From assembly GCF_029714205.1 (NCBI RefSeq), contig NZ_CP121648.1, positions 3,118,001 to 3,182,000 of the forward strand: DNA of 64,000 bases. Direction: 5' to 3'. This document shows positions 37,270 to 46,952 of the stretch, piece by piece (within the stretch, counting starts at the first letter, position 1; every line of letters starts with the position of its first letter). The DNA is from Methylobacterium sp. CB376 (GTDB lineage Bacteria; Pseudomonadota; Alphaproteobacteria; Rhizobiales; Beijerinckiaceae). The notes below the pieces were generated by a model that saw only the letters and a list, made by a program, of their open reading frames with translations, was not told where the DNA came from and made no database searches. A program made the translations under genes and the position numbers.

Positions 37270-39534
37270 TCGCCTGAAGCATGGTCCGTCTCCCGGTCAG
37301 CCTAGACGCCCAGGTCAGGTGGAGGGTGGAGGGTGGAAGTGGGGTACCGGGTTTTCTGCGTCCTCGCCACCGGTCGCCGAGAGAGGTTTCGCCTCCACCG
37401 TCGGCCTTAAAACGACGATGAAGCACACTGCCTATCTGCCCCGAAGGCGATCTCACGCATATGTTCGCGGGCATGCACTGGCCAGCAATGAGACGCACCG
37501 CCTTTGGTGATGACTGTAACGTTCTGATCTACAGGCGGCGTGTGCCCAGAATAACCGTGTCACTTGCCAAAATTTCTGCGCCTTTGGCCTTGAAATGGGC
37601 TAGTCGTGATACTATATACTGATAGATATATTGTGTGCACGTATTGACGGCTCTTGGAGCTTGCGTTGGGTTAAAGACCAGCCGCCGGCAGATCAACGAG
37701 TTAAGCACACACGGTAAGGTCCAACGACAGGATCATGATGAGGGAATGTGTTACCCTCACGCTGCTGGGATGTCGGCTTCATGGCTTCCAGAGAGCGACC
37801 GTTGTACGAACGGAACATAAAAGGAGACAGGGCAACCACCCTTCCTTGCGGCACCAAGTTACCTAGGCTGTGAGTTGTTCTATGAAGCGTGTGTTCTCGG
37901 CTCCGCACTGTGAGAACAGCTTCACCTGAGATAGGTGAAGTGTGCCTACTCACCTTCTGTGAGATAAGAATGTATGATCTAGATATTGAATGAACAAAGA
38001 AGATAATAGCGAACGCGAAGCGCTGGCCGAAGGCCAGTAATATTGTTTCTATAATACGTCCTCGTATCGAATAAGATCTCGATCTTCTATATTTTCAATC
38101 AATCAAAGAATTTTGTAACACACATCATTCCGGGTTTCATGGTAGTTTATGGGTCGGGACAAGGCTTTAGCGGTCTAATCAAAGCAGATCAAGGCCGGTG
38201 CCTATCGGATCACGATCAGAATAAAGTCATAACATTATATGAAAAGAGGTCCTTGCGGCCCCCTTTTCGTCCTTCGGACCACGCATATTTATAGGAATAT
38301 AGGACCTTCTGTAAATTCCTGTCCAACTGTCATGGTTTCTCTATCTGATCGATGGAACGTCCTACATCTTCACACTTCGAAGGCGGGAGTAAGAGAGGCG
38401 ATGCGGGACAGAAGATTTCAGGTTCCTCCGGATGAGGCAGTGGCCTTCATTATCATTATCGCCTTCCCAGTCCACGGCGACCAACATCGAACCGCGCACC
38501 ATTCTCGTTAGCAAGGGTGTGGACGCCGGCTTGTGCGATGTGACTTGAAGCCAAACGAGTTCGCAGCACTGTTACCCCATCTCCGTGTTGCTTGTTAAAA
38601 CACTTTTTCGAATCACACCTTGTGAACCAAGGCGACGCATCCGTATTCCATCTAATCAAGCGATAACCAAATGATTATGCTACATAATCTTGAAGAAAGT
38701 CGTGTGGGTAGTCGAAGAATCCGAATTTATTCATGAGGATAGGCGGACAACGAGGCCGGTCCGAATAGTCCATCTTATTTGCAGGAAGTTCAACGGGTCA
38801 GACCTGCTCTACCTACCATGCCAGCCCGAGGACCCAACCGGCGCCTTCTTCACGTATTATCGTTCGGGTGGTCGTAAACCCTTGAACGTTAAGCAGCGAA
38901 TCTTGAATGGAGTCTGTGATGAGGACACTGTAATCCCACAATGGTCACCTCCTCCCCCCATCCGACACAGACATCCACACTCAAGATCAGGAAGCCAAGG
39001 TCGCCGGTGCGCTGAGGGAGTGGGAAGAGGTTGGTAGGCGGCCAGGAGAAGAAAACCATGGCATCTACCGGCTTGGTCTCTGCCTTCACGCCACTGGTAT
39101 GAGCCCTTAGCGCCTTCCGACCACGCTGTTGGAATGTGCCAACGCCGCCCATTCGCCTTCGGACCGGGTTAGGGACGTGCACCGCCTCATGGAACGTGTG
39201 CAACGGAGCGTGCTCTGACGGGCTGATCCACTCCCAACATGCGAGAAGGTGGGCGAACGATGGGCCCAGGGACGTCCAGCAACAATCCTTCCGCTCCCCC
39301 CTCTCCCGTGATTGCCCCATATCATTACCGTGATCGGTCCCATTGGCACGCCTACCGCGGTCGGGACCGGGAACCTGCCGACAGCGCCATGGACGTCGTC
39401 CCATCCGCAACCTCGGGTTCCCTCTCGCGCTCAGGAGGATGGACGAAGCGTCAACGGGCCGATAGCGTTAACCATACCACCTGTGGCTCGGCATCCCCAC
39501 GGTGCTGAGGGCAGTCAGTTACTGAGGAGGCCGT
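37270..39534. other. Long AT-rich region with no confident gene
   Basis: More than 2 kb after the primase lacks a recognisable gene. The part 37500-38690 is markedly AT-rich and contains a cluster of small hairpins (37892-37963) and a further ctggcc/ggccag hairpin near 38021-38035. A frame from a TTG at about 38690 to 39037 (VVWVVEESEFIHEDRR) has reasonable composition but no family or start site, so it is not called. Confidence 0.5.
37892..37963. repeat. Cluster of three short inverted repeats
   Basis: Three hairpins follow one another: tgttctc/gagaaca (37892-37898 with 37912-37918), ttcacct/aggtgaa (37921-37927 with 37933-37939) and ctcac/gtgag (37949-37953 with 37959-37963). They might form a structured RNA or operator sites; no T-run follows. 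Confidence 0.45.
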
Positions 39535-39666
39535 ATGCGTCTGATCACCATCTCGTTCGCGTTCCTGCCGTTCCTCGTCGTCCTGATCGTCAGCGCTATC
39601 ATTGCCGCGATCGCCCTTCCGTTCCGGGCTCTCGCATCACTCGCACGGGGCAAGGCACACGCGTAG
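39535..39666 (+). CDS. Small membrane protein, 43 residues
   Basis: A strong ribosome-binding site (gaggagg) lies just upstream of ATG 39535. The product MRLITISFAFLPFLVVLIVS then AIIAAIALPFRALASLARGK is one long hydrophobic helix followed by a basic tail, so it is a predicted single-pass inner-membrane peptide. No family is known to me. It stands alone within the island; type I toxin-like or small regulatory membrane peptides have such a form, but there is no evidence for either. Confidence 0.6.
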   Translation: MRLITISFAFLPFLVVLIVSAIIAAIALPFRALASLARGKAHA

Positions 39667-39970
39667 CTCACGAGAGGCAGCGCGTAACGATCACCGTTTC
39701 CGACCCGCCAGGCCCGGCGTGTATGGTCAGGATCGCGCCGACCGTTCGAATAACCTGCGTCGGGCGCCCACAAGCCCGGCAGCATTCGCCCTCACATCGT
39801 ATCAGGGGTGCTCACCGCCTCTTCGATGCGTGCGGAGGGCCGTGCTATAATGATCTTAGTGGGGTGTGTTCATTCGTGTCGACGCAAATCGATGCAGGCG
39901 TTTCCAATCTTCTCGCATTTCACGATGACGAGTCCGCAAACCTCATTGGCCAGTCTCTTCAATAACATTA
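39667..39970. other. No recognisable gene
   Basis: About 300 bases between the small membrane peptide and the convergent cyclase-TPR gene; nothing identified. Confidence 0.45.
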
Positions 39971-41917
39971 TCATTCCTCCTGAAGACCCGCCTTCCGCAA
40001 CCCTTCAACTATTCTCTGATACTCAACGAGAAAATCAAGGTTGTCAGAAAAGCCCGCTGTTGCCCACTTTTTAACTGTGTAGCCGGGCATCAGCTTTAGG
40101 AGTTCCGCGACTGCTGCCTCTGCTTGCGCCTTTTGGCCGGTCCAAGCGTAGCCTGCAGACAAGTCGATATAAGCAAGCCAGAGTGGGCCAGCTGCTACTG
40201 ATTTGCGGCACCAGGCAATGGCATCCAGGTCGCGAGCGAGGTGTGTAAAAGCATGACACATGTGGAACAACCAGAAATTCACCGCTGGATCACGCGGACT
40301 TAATCGAAGAGCTTTCTCAATGAGGGGCAGTGCCTCAGTTGATTTTCCGAGGAGAATTTTTGTGTGCCCAAGCTCTTCATAGGCTACAGCCAGATTTCTA
40401 TCTTTTGCGATCGCCGTTTCGAACTCAGGCACTGCCAATTCATGTTTCTTCCTCGCTTTCAGTATCTCTGCCTTCACAAAGTGAGCCATTGCGTTTTCAG
40501 GTGCATCGGAGAGGACCGGTGTGATGGCCTCATCTGCCGCAGCCAAATCATCGGAAGGAGACGTGCTCCACCGAAGCCACACCAGGTATGATAAACTTCG
40601 TGCCTTACCTACTAGTGCAGAGGTAAGTTTCTGATCCAGTTGAAGAGCACGCTCAAAAAGGTTAATTGCCTCTCGAAGGTGTGCAGGGCTGGGAGGTCGG
40701 TTGAGAGCGGCCCACCCTCTCATGGCCAGATCCGCGGCAGTTGGACTGTTGGGCCGTTCGAGAAGGGAGCGAAGGCTCTCGGCTTTTGTCAGTTGCACAT
40801 CAAGTGAGCGGGCAAGCCGGGCGACAAACTCTACCTGTAGCTCGCCAAGGCGGCTGCGCTCCCCCTCGAAGCGGTCCGCCCAAATGTGGGCCCCGGTCTC
40901 TGCTGAGATAAGCTGTGCATTCAGCACGACCTGGTCGCCCGTGCGACGGACACTACCCTCCAGCACGTAGCGCACGCCGAGGTCACGTCCTACCTGCTTC
41001 ACGTCGACCGCTTTGCCCTTGTAGGTGAAGGCGGTGTTGCGCGCGATGACGAAGCTGCCTTCGAGGTGCGAGAGGTCCGTGGTGAGGTCCTCAGTGATCC
41101 CGTCAGCGAAGAAATCCTGTTCCGGATCATTGCTGAGGTTCATGAAGGGGAGAACCACGATCGATAGGCGTGGAGCCTCCTTGGCCTCTCCAGTCAGCTT
41201 CGCGGCGATGGTTTGGGTCGCGTCTGGCGTTCGAGCGGTTCGCCAAGACGACCAGCCAAGCCCAACAGCCACCAGGGCTACGATCGCGCCACCGCCCACC
41301 CAAACGGCCGTCCTGGAGCGTCTCTGTAGATCAGAGGGTGTACCGGCGCCCTGCTCCTCGGTCGCCAGCATGGGGATGGCCGATGCTGGAATCGCGAACA
41401 CCCCTACTGGCCTTGCGATGTTTTTGAGTTCGAGTTTGCCCTTGTCCTCATACGGGTAGCGCAGCCGGTCCCGCACTTGGTCGTAGACCGCGCGGGAGAG
41501 ACACACGCCTCCTGGTTCCGAGAGAGGCTCGAGGCGGGCTGCGACGTTCACGCCGTCCCCGTAAAGGTCCCCGTCCCCCTCAACGAACACGTCGCCGAGG
41601 TTCAACCCCATTCGAAGCCGTAGTGCTCGGTTCTCAGGTTCGTTGGCCTCGTGACGGAGGACCGCCTGCTGAATGGATACCGCACAGGCGACCGCGCGAA
41701 CCGAACTCCCGAACTCCGCGATGAACCCGTCCCCAGTGGTCTTTACAAGGCGCCCTAGGGCCCGAGCGATTGCAGGTTCGATCACCTCCCGACGAACCGC
41801 CTTCAACCGTTTCAGGGTTCCGGCCTCGTCAGACCCCATCAACCGACTGTAGCCGACCACATCCGCTACCAAGATGGCGGCTAGCCTGCGATCCGTATCA
41901 GCAGTGGTCTCCCTCAT
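39971..41917 (-). CDS. Class III adenylate/guanylate cyclase with membrane helix and TPR domain
   Basis: The N-terminal 180 residues form a cyclase domain: metal aspartates in AAILVADVVGYSRLMGSDEA and KTTGDGFIAEFGSSV, and LYGDGVNVAARLEPL as the dimer motif. A membrane helix follows (AVWVGGGAIVALVAVGLGW), then the conserved middle domain (IVVLPFMNLSNDPEQDFFAD, DLGVRYVLEGSVRRTGDQVV) and TPR repeats to the end at GYTVKKWATAG and VEGLRKAGLQEE. This layout is common and multicopy in Bradyrhizobium- and Methylobacterium-like genomes. Substrate class cannot be set from the sequence alone. Remnants of relatives are at 3848-4182 and 44261-44797. Confidence 0.92.
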   Translation of the reverse strand: MRETTADTDRRLAAILVADVVGYSRLMGSDEAGTLKRLKAVRREVIEPAIARALGRLVKTTGDGFIAEFGSSVRAVACAVSIQQAVLRHEANEPENRALRLRMGLNLGDVFVEGDGDLYGDGVNVAARLEPLSEPGGVCLSRAVYDQVRDRLRYPYEDKGKLELKNIARPVGVFAIPASAIPMLATEEQGAGTPSDLQRRSRTAVWVGGGAIVALVAVGLGWSSWRTARTPDATQTIAAKLTGEAKEAPRLSIVVLPFMNLSNDPEQDFFADGITEDLTTDLSHLEGSFVIARNTAFTYKGKAVDVKQVGRDLGVRYVLEGSVRRTGDQVVLNAQLISAETGAHIWADRFEGERSRLGELQVEFVARLARSLDVQLTKAESLRSLLERPNSPTAADLAMRGWAALNRPPSPAHLREAINLFERALQLDQKLTSALVGKARSLSYLVWLRWSTSPSDDLAAADEAITPVLSDAPENAMAHFVKAEILKARKKHELAVPEFETAIAKDRNLAVAYEELGHTKILLGKSTEALPLIEKALRLSPRDPAVNFWLFHMCHAFTHLARDLDAIAWCRKSVAAGPLWLAYIDLSAGYAWTGQKAQAEAAVAELLKLMPGYTVKKWATAGFSDNLDFLVEYQRIVEGLRKAGLQEE

Positions 41918-42070
41918 GCCGACCGCTCCCTCCCCCTTGGAGGATAAGCCTATCGGAAGACATCACCAACCGACCAGGCTGTCCCGGAGCTACGATGGCG
42001 CGGCGAGACAATGGGCCCTCAGTTGCAGGCGGCGTGACTGATTCCGCCTCGGGCATCAGTGGCAAGGGTT

Positions 42071-42379
42071 TCAGGCAACGCTTCGATCACGATGTGTCCC
42101 GTCGCTGACTGTTTGGACCTCTTCGGTCGCTGACGCCACTTCTCTGCCCGGAGCAGCAACATCTCTCAGCATCGCCACCATCTCGTCGGTCTGAGTGTCC
42201 AGATCGATGTCACGCTGCCAATCTTCACTATTCCGGTGGACAAGCATGACGGCGGCGAACAGTGCAGCCGTGCTTCCTCCGAACGGTGCCGCGAGAACCG
42301 CATACACCGCGCCGTAGGGCTGGACGACGCTCGCAGTGACGATAGCCCCGACCATGGCTGCTGCGACGAGAACGATCAC
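42071..42379 (-). CDS. Small membrane protein, 102 residues
   Basis: The start is placed at GTG 42379 because ggagg lies eight bases upstream and the product then opens with a hydrophobic helix (VIVLVAAAMVGAIVTASVV) followed by a second (AVYAVLAAPFGGSTAALFAA). The C-terminal half is charged and probably cytoplasmic (SEDWQRDIDLDTQTDEMVAM). The open frame continues upstream to 42643 only as shadow of an IS3 remnant. No family is recognised. Confidence 0.55.
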   Translation of the reverse strand: MIVLVAAAMVGAIVTASVVQPYGAVYAVLAAPFGGSTAALFAAVMLVHRNSEDWQRDIDLDTQTDEMVAMLRDVAAPGREVASATEEVQTVSDGTHRDRSVA

Positions 42380-42455
42380 GGAATGCTCCTCCACCAAAGC
42401 GCAGGATGCCACACGCCCCGAGGCTTCTTCGGTGCGTTCGGTTACGTGGTTAGGA

Positions 42456-42749
42456 CTGGGTAGCGCGAGGGATGCGCCTTGCCGCAACCACGTCTGGATC
42501 TTCGACTTCGTGCAAGCGCAGACCCACGACGGGCGCAGCCTGCGTGTCCTGACGCTGATCGACGAGCACAGCCGGGCCTGCCTAACTCTCAAGGTCGCTC
42601 GGCGCATCAACAGCTTGGGCGTGATCGGCCGCTGGCAGAACACCTACAACCGCCTCCGCCCACACTCATCCTTGGGCTATCGGCCGCCTGCGCCGGTCTC
42701 CTTCCCGGATCTAGCCTTCCGCCTACCCAGGGCTGCGGCCATGCAGTAG
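42456..42749 (+). pseudogene. IS3-family transposase remnant with internal deletion
   Basis: The frame has the start of the integrase-core region (NHVWIFDFVQAQTHDGRSLR, VLTLIDEHSRACLTLKVARR) joined directly to its end (WQNTYNRLRPHSSLGYRPPA). About 120 residues between them, including the second catalytic aspartate, are missing, and the upstream orfA and N-terminal parts are absent. It is an IS3 orfB scar of the IS407/IS2-like type. Confidence 0.82.
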
Positions 42750-42927
42750 CCTCTCAATCGGCCCGGTCCAAAGTACCGTTCAGGTCAGTAGAGTCGCCCT
42801 CGAAAACATAGAGCTGAGACAGAGGAACGTCAAAACAGGTGAGAGCATCGAATACGAGCTTGACGTGATGTTTATTGATGGCGCTTGAGGCGGGGCTCAG
42901 CGGCCCCGCCCCGGATTGGTAGGGCCT

Positions 42928-43983
42928 TCAAGATACGTAGAAGTCAGATGCGTGCAGAAATTCGCTCGCACTTAGACCTTCTGCATTGTCAAAGGTGGCA
43001 AGCGTCTGCGCAGCCCCGCCTCTTCTTCCATCAGCATCCCAAGCTAAGGTGAACGTATTATTTGGACTGGCATAGAAGAGAAACTCACCGTGTGTCTTCG
43101 TTGCGGCTGAGCTCAACTCGAAATAGTCAGAGTTCAGAGTCCTGTCACTGTTGAGCCCTGCACCAACAACAAGATTAAAGTCAGAGGCGTATATGCCAAT
43201 CACGTCCCCATCGTGCGCCGAGGAGAAATCTGTTATTTTATCAACACCATCGCCACGACGGAGCCCAAAACCATCGGATCCGCTTCCACCTGTGAGTATA
43301 TCATTGCCGCCAAGCCCAGCTATACCATCATTGCCGGCACCGCCGTTGATAACATCGCTAGCCGTCCCGCCTCTTATAGTATCATTACCGTCGTCTCCAG
43401 ATATAGTCACGCTCGAATTGTCGTATGTGTATTCTATAAGATCGTCCCCTGCGCCGCCGTAAACAACATCAGACCCTTCTCCGTTGCTGCCGCGGATGGT
43501 ATCATTACCGATTCCGCCGTAGATCAGATCATTTCCTATGCCGCCGCGAATGTAGTCATTGTAAGTCGTACCGTCGGCAGCTTCCTGATAGACGCCATCA
43601 TCTCCATAGATGGTGTCATTGCCTGATCCACCCGTGATACCATCGTTTCCAGAACCTCCGTAGAACGTAGAGGCGTCTAAATCGTTTTTGTACCAAATTG
43701 AGTCGTTACCTGATCCACCGAAGACTATATCATACCCGGTGTGAATCAGGGACGATCCACCGTCGGTGATTGTATCGTCGCCGTCTCCGCCATCGACAGA
43801 GTCATTTCCAAACCCGCCGAGAATGGTGTCTTTGCCTTCCCCGCCCAACAAAGTATCGTTACCGCCTCCGCCATAGATAGCGTCATCACCTGCATAAGTC
43901 TCGATATGCAGAGGAGACCACTCACCAATATAGCTGTCTACAGTGTCGTTACCTTGGGTTCCTGTAACGTAGATCGTGGACAT
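42928..43983 (-). CDS. RTX (haemolysin-type calcium-binding repeat) protein
   Basis: The 351-residue protein consists mostly of glycine/aspartate nonapeptide repeats of the GGxGxD type (YGGGGNDTLLGGEGKDTILG, GGAGNDGIAGLGGNDILTGG) that form calcium-binding beta rolls. The final 110 residues form the usual C-terminal domain with ITDFSSAHDGD, which commonly carries the type I secretion signal. It has no signal peptide and no enzymatic domain. No type I ABC exporter gene is in the window, so secretion would depend on a system elsewhere. AT content is higher than the chromosomal neighbours, consistent with island origin. Confidence 0.9.
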   Translation of the reverse strand: MSTIYVTGTQGNDTVDSYIGEWSPLHIETYAGDDAIYGGGGNDTLLGGEGKDTILGGFGNDSVDGGDGDDTITDGGSSLIHTGYDIVFGGSGNDSIWYKNDLDASTFYGGSGNDGITGGSGNDTIYGDDGVYQEAADGTTYNDYIRGGIGNDLIYGGIGNDTIRGSNGEGSDVVYGGAGDDLIEYTYDNSSVTISGDDGNDTIRGGTASDVINGGAGNDGIAGLGGNDILTGGSGSDGFGLRRGDGVDKITDFSSAHDGDVIGIYASDFNLVVGAGLNSDRTLNSDYFELSSAATKTHGEFLFYASPNNTFTLAWDADGRRGGAAQTLATFDNAEGLSASEFLHASDFYVS

Positions 43984-44260
43984 GGTGCCTCCCGCGTCAC
44001 AATAGTGTCGAGCTTGGCCCTACTGAAAGAGAGCAAGGCAGATCATTGCTTACCTCGTTCAGGGTAGAAATACATACTTCATTTGCACTAATGCGAAGTG
44101 CTGCCTCAAACGCTAAAGCTTGCTTCATGGTCTTTTGATTGGAATGTATAGCAGAATGTATTTCGAGTCGCTGCGTGTAGACCTGACGGAAAACAGCAGT
44201 ATGTGGTTCCTCCTGGCGGAGAGGTGACCAGGCCTGTCGCAAACTCTGATTGTATTTTCC

Positions 44261-44797
44261 CTATATCAGACACTCTGAAATCCAGCGGTACTTAAGGCTG
44301 CCACAAATGCCTCCGGTTTCGGCCAAGGGCTCCAGCCTCGCCGCTATGTTGATGCCGTCCCCGTATAGGTGCCCGTCGGGTTCCACGACGACATCTCCGA
44401 GGTTGATCCTGATGCGAAGGCGGAGGGCACGGTCATCAGCTACCCCGGCCTGCTGACGAGAGACGCCTTGCTGGATCGCCACCGCACAGGAGACTGCTCG
44501 AACGGCACTCCCGAATTCGGCAATGAAGCCGTCCCCGACCGTCTTGATGATACGGCCCTTGGCGGAGACCACAGCCGGTTCGATGACCTCACGCCGGAGT
44601 GTCTTCAAGCGTCGCAGTGTCCCACTCTCGTCCAGTCCGATGAGGCGCGAGTAGCCCACGACCTCGGCCACCAGGATCGTGACCAATCGCCTGTCTGCAA
44701 CTGTCTGCACCATGCCAGGGATTCCTCCGGCCAACACCGTAGGGCGGGACGCCCTCGCATCAAAGAGCATCCCTTGCATCGCGTTGCCACTTGTCAC
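44261..44797 (-). pseudogene. N-terminal cyclase fragment of a cyclase-TPR gene
   Basis: The frame encodes a class III cyclase domain, LVTILVAEVVGYSRLIGLDE and IIKTVGDGFIAEFGSAVRA, up to GDGINIAARLEPLAETGGIC, where homology with the intact protein (39971-41917) ends and an unrelated tail (GSLKYRWISECLI) leads to a stop. The first metal aspartate is replaced by glutamate (AEVVGYS against ADVVGYS). The homologous part begins about residue 29 (ATG 44713). The membrane helix and TPR part are missing. A small product is possible, but activity is doubtful. Confidence 0.8.
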
Positions 44798-44891
44798 GCT
44801 TCAACTCGCTGGCCCTCAGGGTTTTCGCGGCTTTCACAAACGATGCATGATGTTGTGCTTTCGAACTTGACACCAACGACCGGTGGGACGG

Positions 44892-45872
44892 ATGCGAGTA
44901 AGTAGACGCTGGTTTATCTATTCGGGATTTGGCGCTGCCGTTAGTTGGTCACACGCCCTTGGTCAGGGCGCAAGACAGTGGCGGATCGGACATGTAGTTG
45001 CCGGCAGTAACGAGTCGTTACGCCGTTTGACGCAGGCGATGCGCACGTCTCTTGATGATATTGGATTGCTAGAGTCTGATGTCAAAATGATACCACGAGT
45101 CGAGTTGCGACCTATTCTGGTTGCGGAGACCATAAGAACACTGATCTCGGAAATAGACATACTTGTTACGTCGGGAACTGTGGTTGCCGTAGCTGCTAAG
45201 AAAATTGCACCATCATCACTTCCGATCGTTTTTCTCTCGGTTGGTGATCCTGTAGCAATAGGACTGGTAGAAACTTTATCGCACCCAGGAGCCAACATGA
45301 CCGGAGTAATGTTTGAAGCAGCGATGGAGACGTATGGGAAACGGCTTGAGTTCCTAAAAGAATTGAAGCCGGGTTTATCCCGCGTAGCCGTGCTTCGTGC
45401 GAAAAATGATCCCAACGTCGTTCCGGCAATGGTTGCTCTCGACCGCTTGGCACATCAATATGCTGTTTCATTGGCTGGATTTGATTTTGATGGGCCAGAA
45501 CAGCTGGAAGGCATTTTCGAAAAGGTAGAAGCAGCCGGGTCGGAGGCGATGGTTGTCGTATCCGGTTCGCTCACGTTCGCGCATGGAAAAAAGATCGCCG
45601 ATTTAGCCATCGAACACAAAATACCAACAAGTGGAGGCTTCAAGGAGACTGTTGCAGCTGGTGCCCTCGTGAGTGTGGGACCCGATCTGCCCGGCATGTC
45701 GAAACAAGGCGCAGATTACATTAAGAAACATATACAAAGGGTTAAACCCGCCGACCTACCTGTTCAACAGCCCACCCGCTACGAGGTTGCTGTAAACATG
45801 AGAACTGCAGAAATGGTCGGCCTCCAAGTACCACAGTCAATACTAGTCAAGGCAGATATAATCATCGAGTGA
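44892..45872 (+). CDS. ABC transporter substrate-binding protein (ABC_sub_bind/TrpX-like)
   Basis: The protein of about 326 residues has a twin-arginine-like export start (RVSRRWFIYSGFGAAVSWSH) and the fold of the ABC_sub_bind family: ILVTSGTVVAVAAKKIAPSS, PIVFLSVGDPVAIGLVETLS with HPGANMTGV, and YGKRLEFLKELKPGLSRVAV. In Bradyrhizobium-like genomes such stand-alone binding proteins are very numerous and often lie next to cyclase-TPR genes, as here. No permease or ATPase is nearby. ATG 44892 is preferred to GTG 44883, with a ggtggg site before it. The ligand is unknown. Confidence 0.85.
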   Translation: MRVSRRWFIYSGFGAAVSWSHALGQGARQWRIGHVVAGSNESLRRLTQAMRTSLDDIGLLESDVKMIPRVELRPILVAETIRTLISEIDILVTSGTVVAVAAKKIAPSSLPIVFLSVGDPVAIGLVETLSHPGANMTGVMFEAAMETYGKRLEFLKELKPGLSRVAVLRAKNDPNVVPAMVALDRLAHQYAVSLAGFDFDGPEQLEGIFEKVEAAGSEAMVVVSGSLTFAHGKKIADLAIEHKIPTSGGFKETVAAGALVSVGPDLPGMSKQGADYIKKHIQRVKPADLPVQQPTRYEVAVNMRTAEMVGLQVPQSILVKADIIIE

Positions 45873-46051
45873 TGTCGGATCCTCTATCCAACCAGTTTTG
45901 AGACCGGAATGCTACGTCTCCAACGCGGTGTTTACCCCCAAATGTCGCGGTCATCCTACTGGCTAGAACCTTTGCTGGCGGTCACACCACGTTTCGATTG
46001 AGGCTCCTACGAAAACTCGGGATATGGGAGCGAACGCAGAGTGCCGACTAG

Positions 46052-46509
46052 GGCCTGTTGTCGCTTGAACCCGAGACGATCGTGAAGCTCTTGGCGGCTC
46101 GCGTGGCGGCTATGGCACCAAGGCCTGCGTGATCGCCGACGGGCGAGGACGCGCCATCGCGTTCCGCATCGTGCCCGGTCAGGCGCACGAACTGCCCCAC
46201 GCCCTTCCGCTGCTCAATCAGCTTCCGGGCGTGCCGAAGTGGGTGGTGGGTGACCGCGGCTACTCCAGTCATGGCTTCCGCAAGGCGATCTGGACTGCCG
46301 GTGCACGGCCAGCGATCACGACCAAGGCCAACCAGGCACCGCTTGCCTGTCCTGAGTGGATCTACACCAACCGCAACATCGTCGAGCGGCTGTGGGCCCG
46401 GCTCAAGAAGTGGCGGGCCGTCGCCACCCGCTACGAAAAAACCGCCGTCAGCTTCATGGGCGTCCTTTGTTTGGCCGCCACTCTCGAGTGGATCAAGTGA
46501 CGACAGGCC
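46052..46509 (+). mobile_element. Internally deleted IS5-family element, 458 bp
   Basis: Both ends are present as inverted repeats (ggcctgt, t or c, gtc, g or a, cttga at the left and the complement at the right) and both are bordered by CTAG (46048-46051 and 46510-46513). Only the second half of the transposase gene is left between them. The element could still be mobilised by a related transposase. Confidence 0.85.
46090..46500 (+). pseudogene. IS5-family transposase, C-terminal half
   Basis: The frame reads GSRGGYGTKACVIADGRGRA, then WVVGDRGYSSHGFRKAIW with the second catalytic aspartate and YTNRNIVERLWARLKKWRAV with the glutamate. The N-terminal half, including the first aspartate, is deleted although the element ends are intact. 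Confidence 0.85.
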
Positions 46510-46577
46510 CTAGCTTCCGATTCACGTCCAAATCGGGGAACACTCTCTGAAACCCCTGGGCTTCGCCGCGTTGCAGG

Positions 46578-46952
46578 TTAGCTGCTCATATCCTCAACCA
46601 TCCTCCCGAAGCTGACCTTCCCGTGTCCGGCCATCACCTCTCTGGACAGGATCTCCACCGCATTACCATTAAGGTCGTATCTGACGGCGCGGTTGGGGGC
46701 GTAGTTGATGACGAACCCCCGTGGTCTGCCGAAGAAGGGTATCTGGTCGGATTTGAAGGAGAGAAGACGCTGATTCAGTCCGCTCAGCGCCTGCCTTACG
46801 AACGTGTGCCGGGGTCGTGTGGTATCCAGTTCCAGCTTGAGCAGGCGGTCGATCCCGATCATGCAGGCGAACGTGATCAGGCTTGGAACCGTTCTCTCAC
46901 ACTGGATGACCGCGTAAGGTCTGAATAGACGACCTCGTATCTGTTCCGTCAT
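46578..46952 (-). CDS. Hypothetical protein coupled to the integrase relic
   Basis: The 124-residue frame starts MTEQIRGRLFRPYAVIQCER and has no recognised family. Its start overlaps the stop of the integrase relic by four bases (ATGA), which indicates that it was co-translated with the integrase and may be an accessory gene of the element, for example an excision or regulatory factor. There is no signal peptide; one weak hydrophobic stretch (VPSLITFACMIGIDRLL) is present. Composition resembles a real gene. Confidence 0.5.
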   Translation of the reverse strand: MTEQIRGRLFRPYAVIQCERTVPSLITFACMIGIDRLLKLELDTTRPRHTFVRQALSGLNQRLLSFKSDQIPFFGRPRGFVINYAPNRAVRYDLNGNAVEILSREVMAGHGKVSFGRMVEDMSS

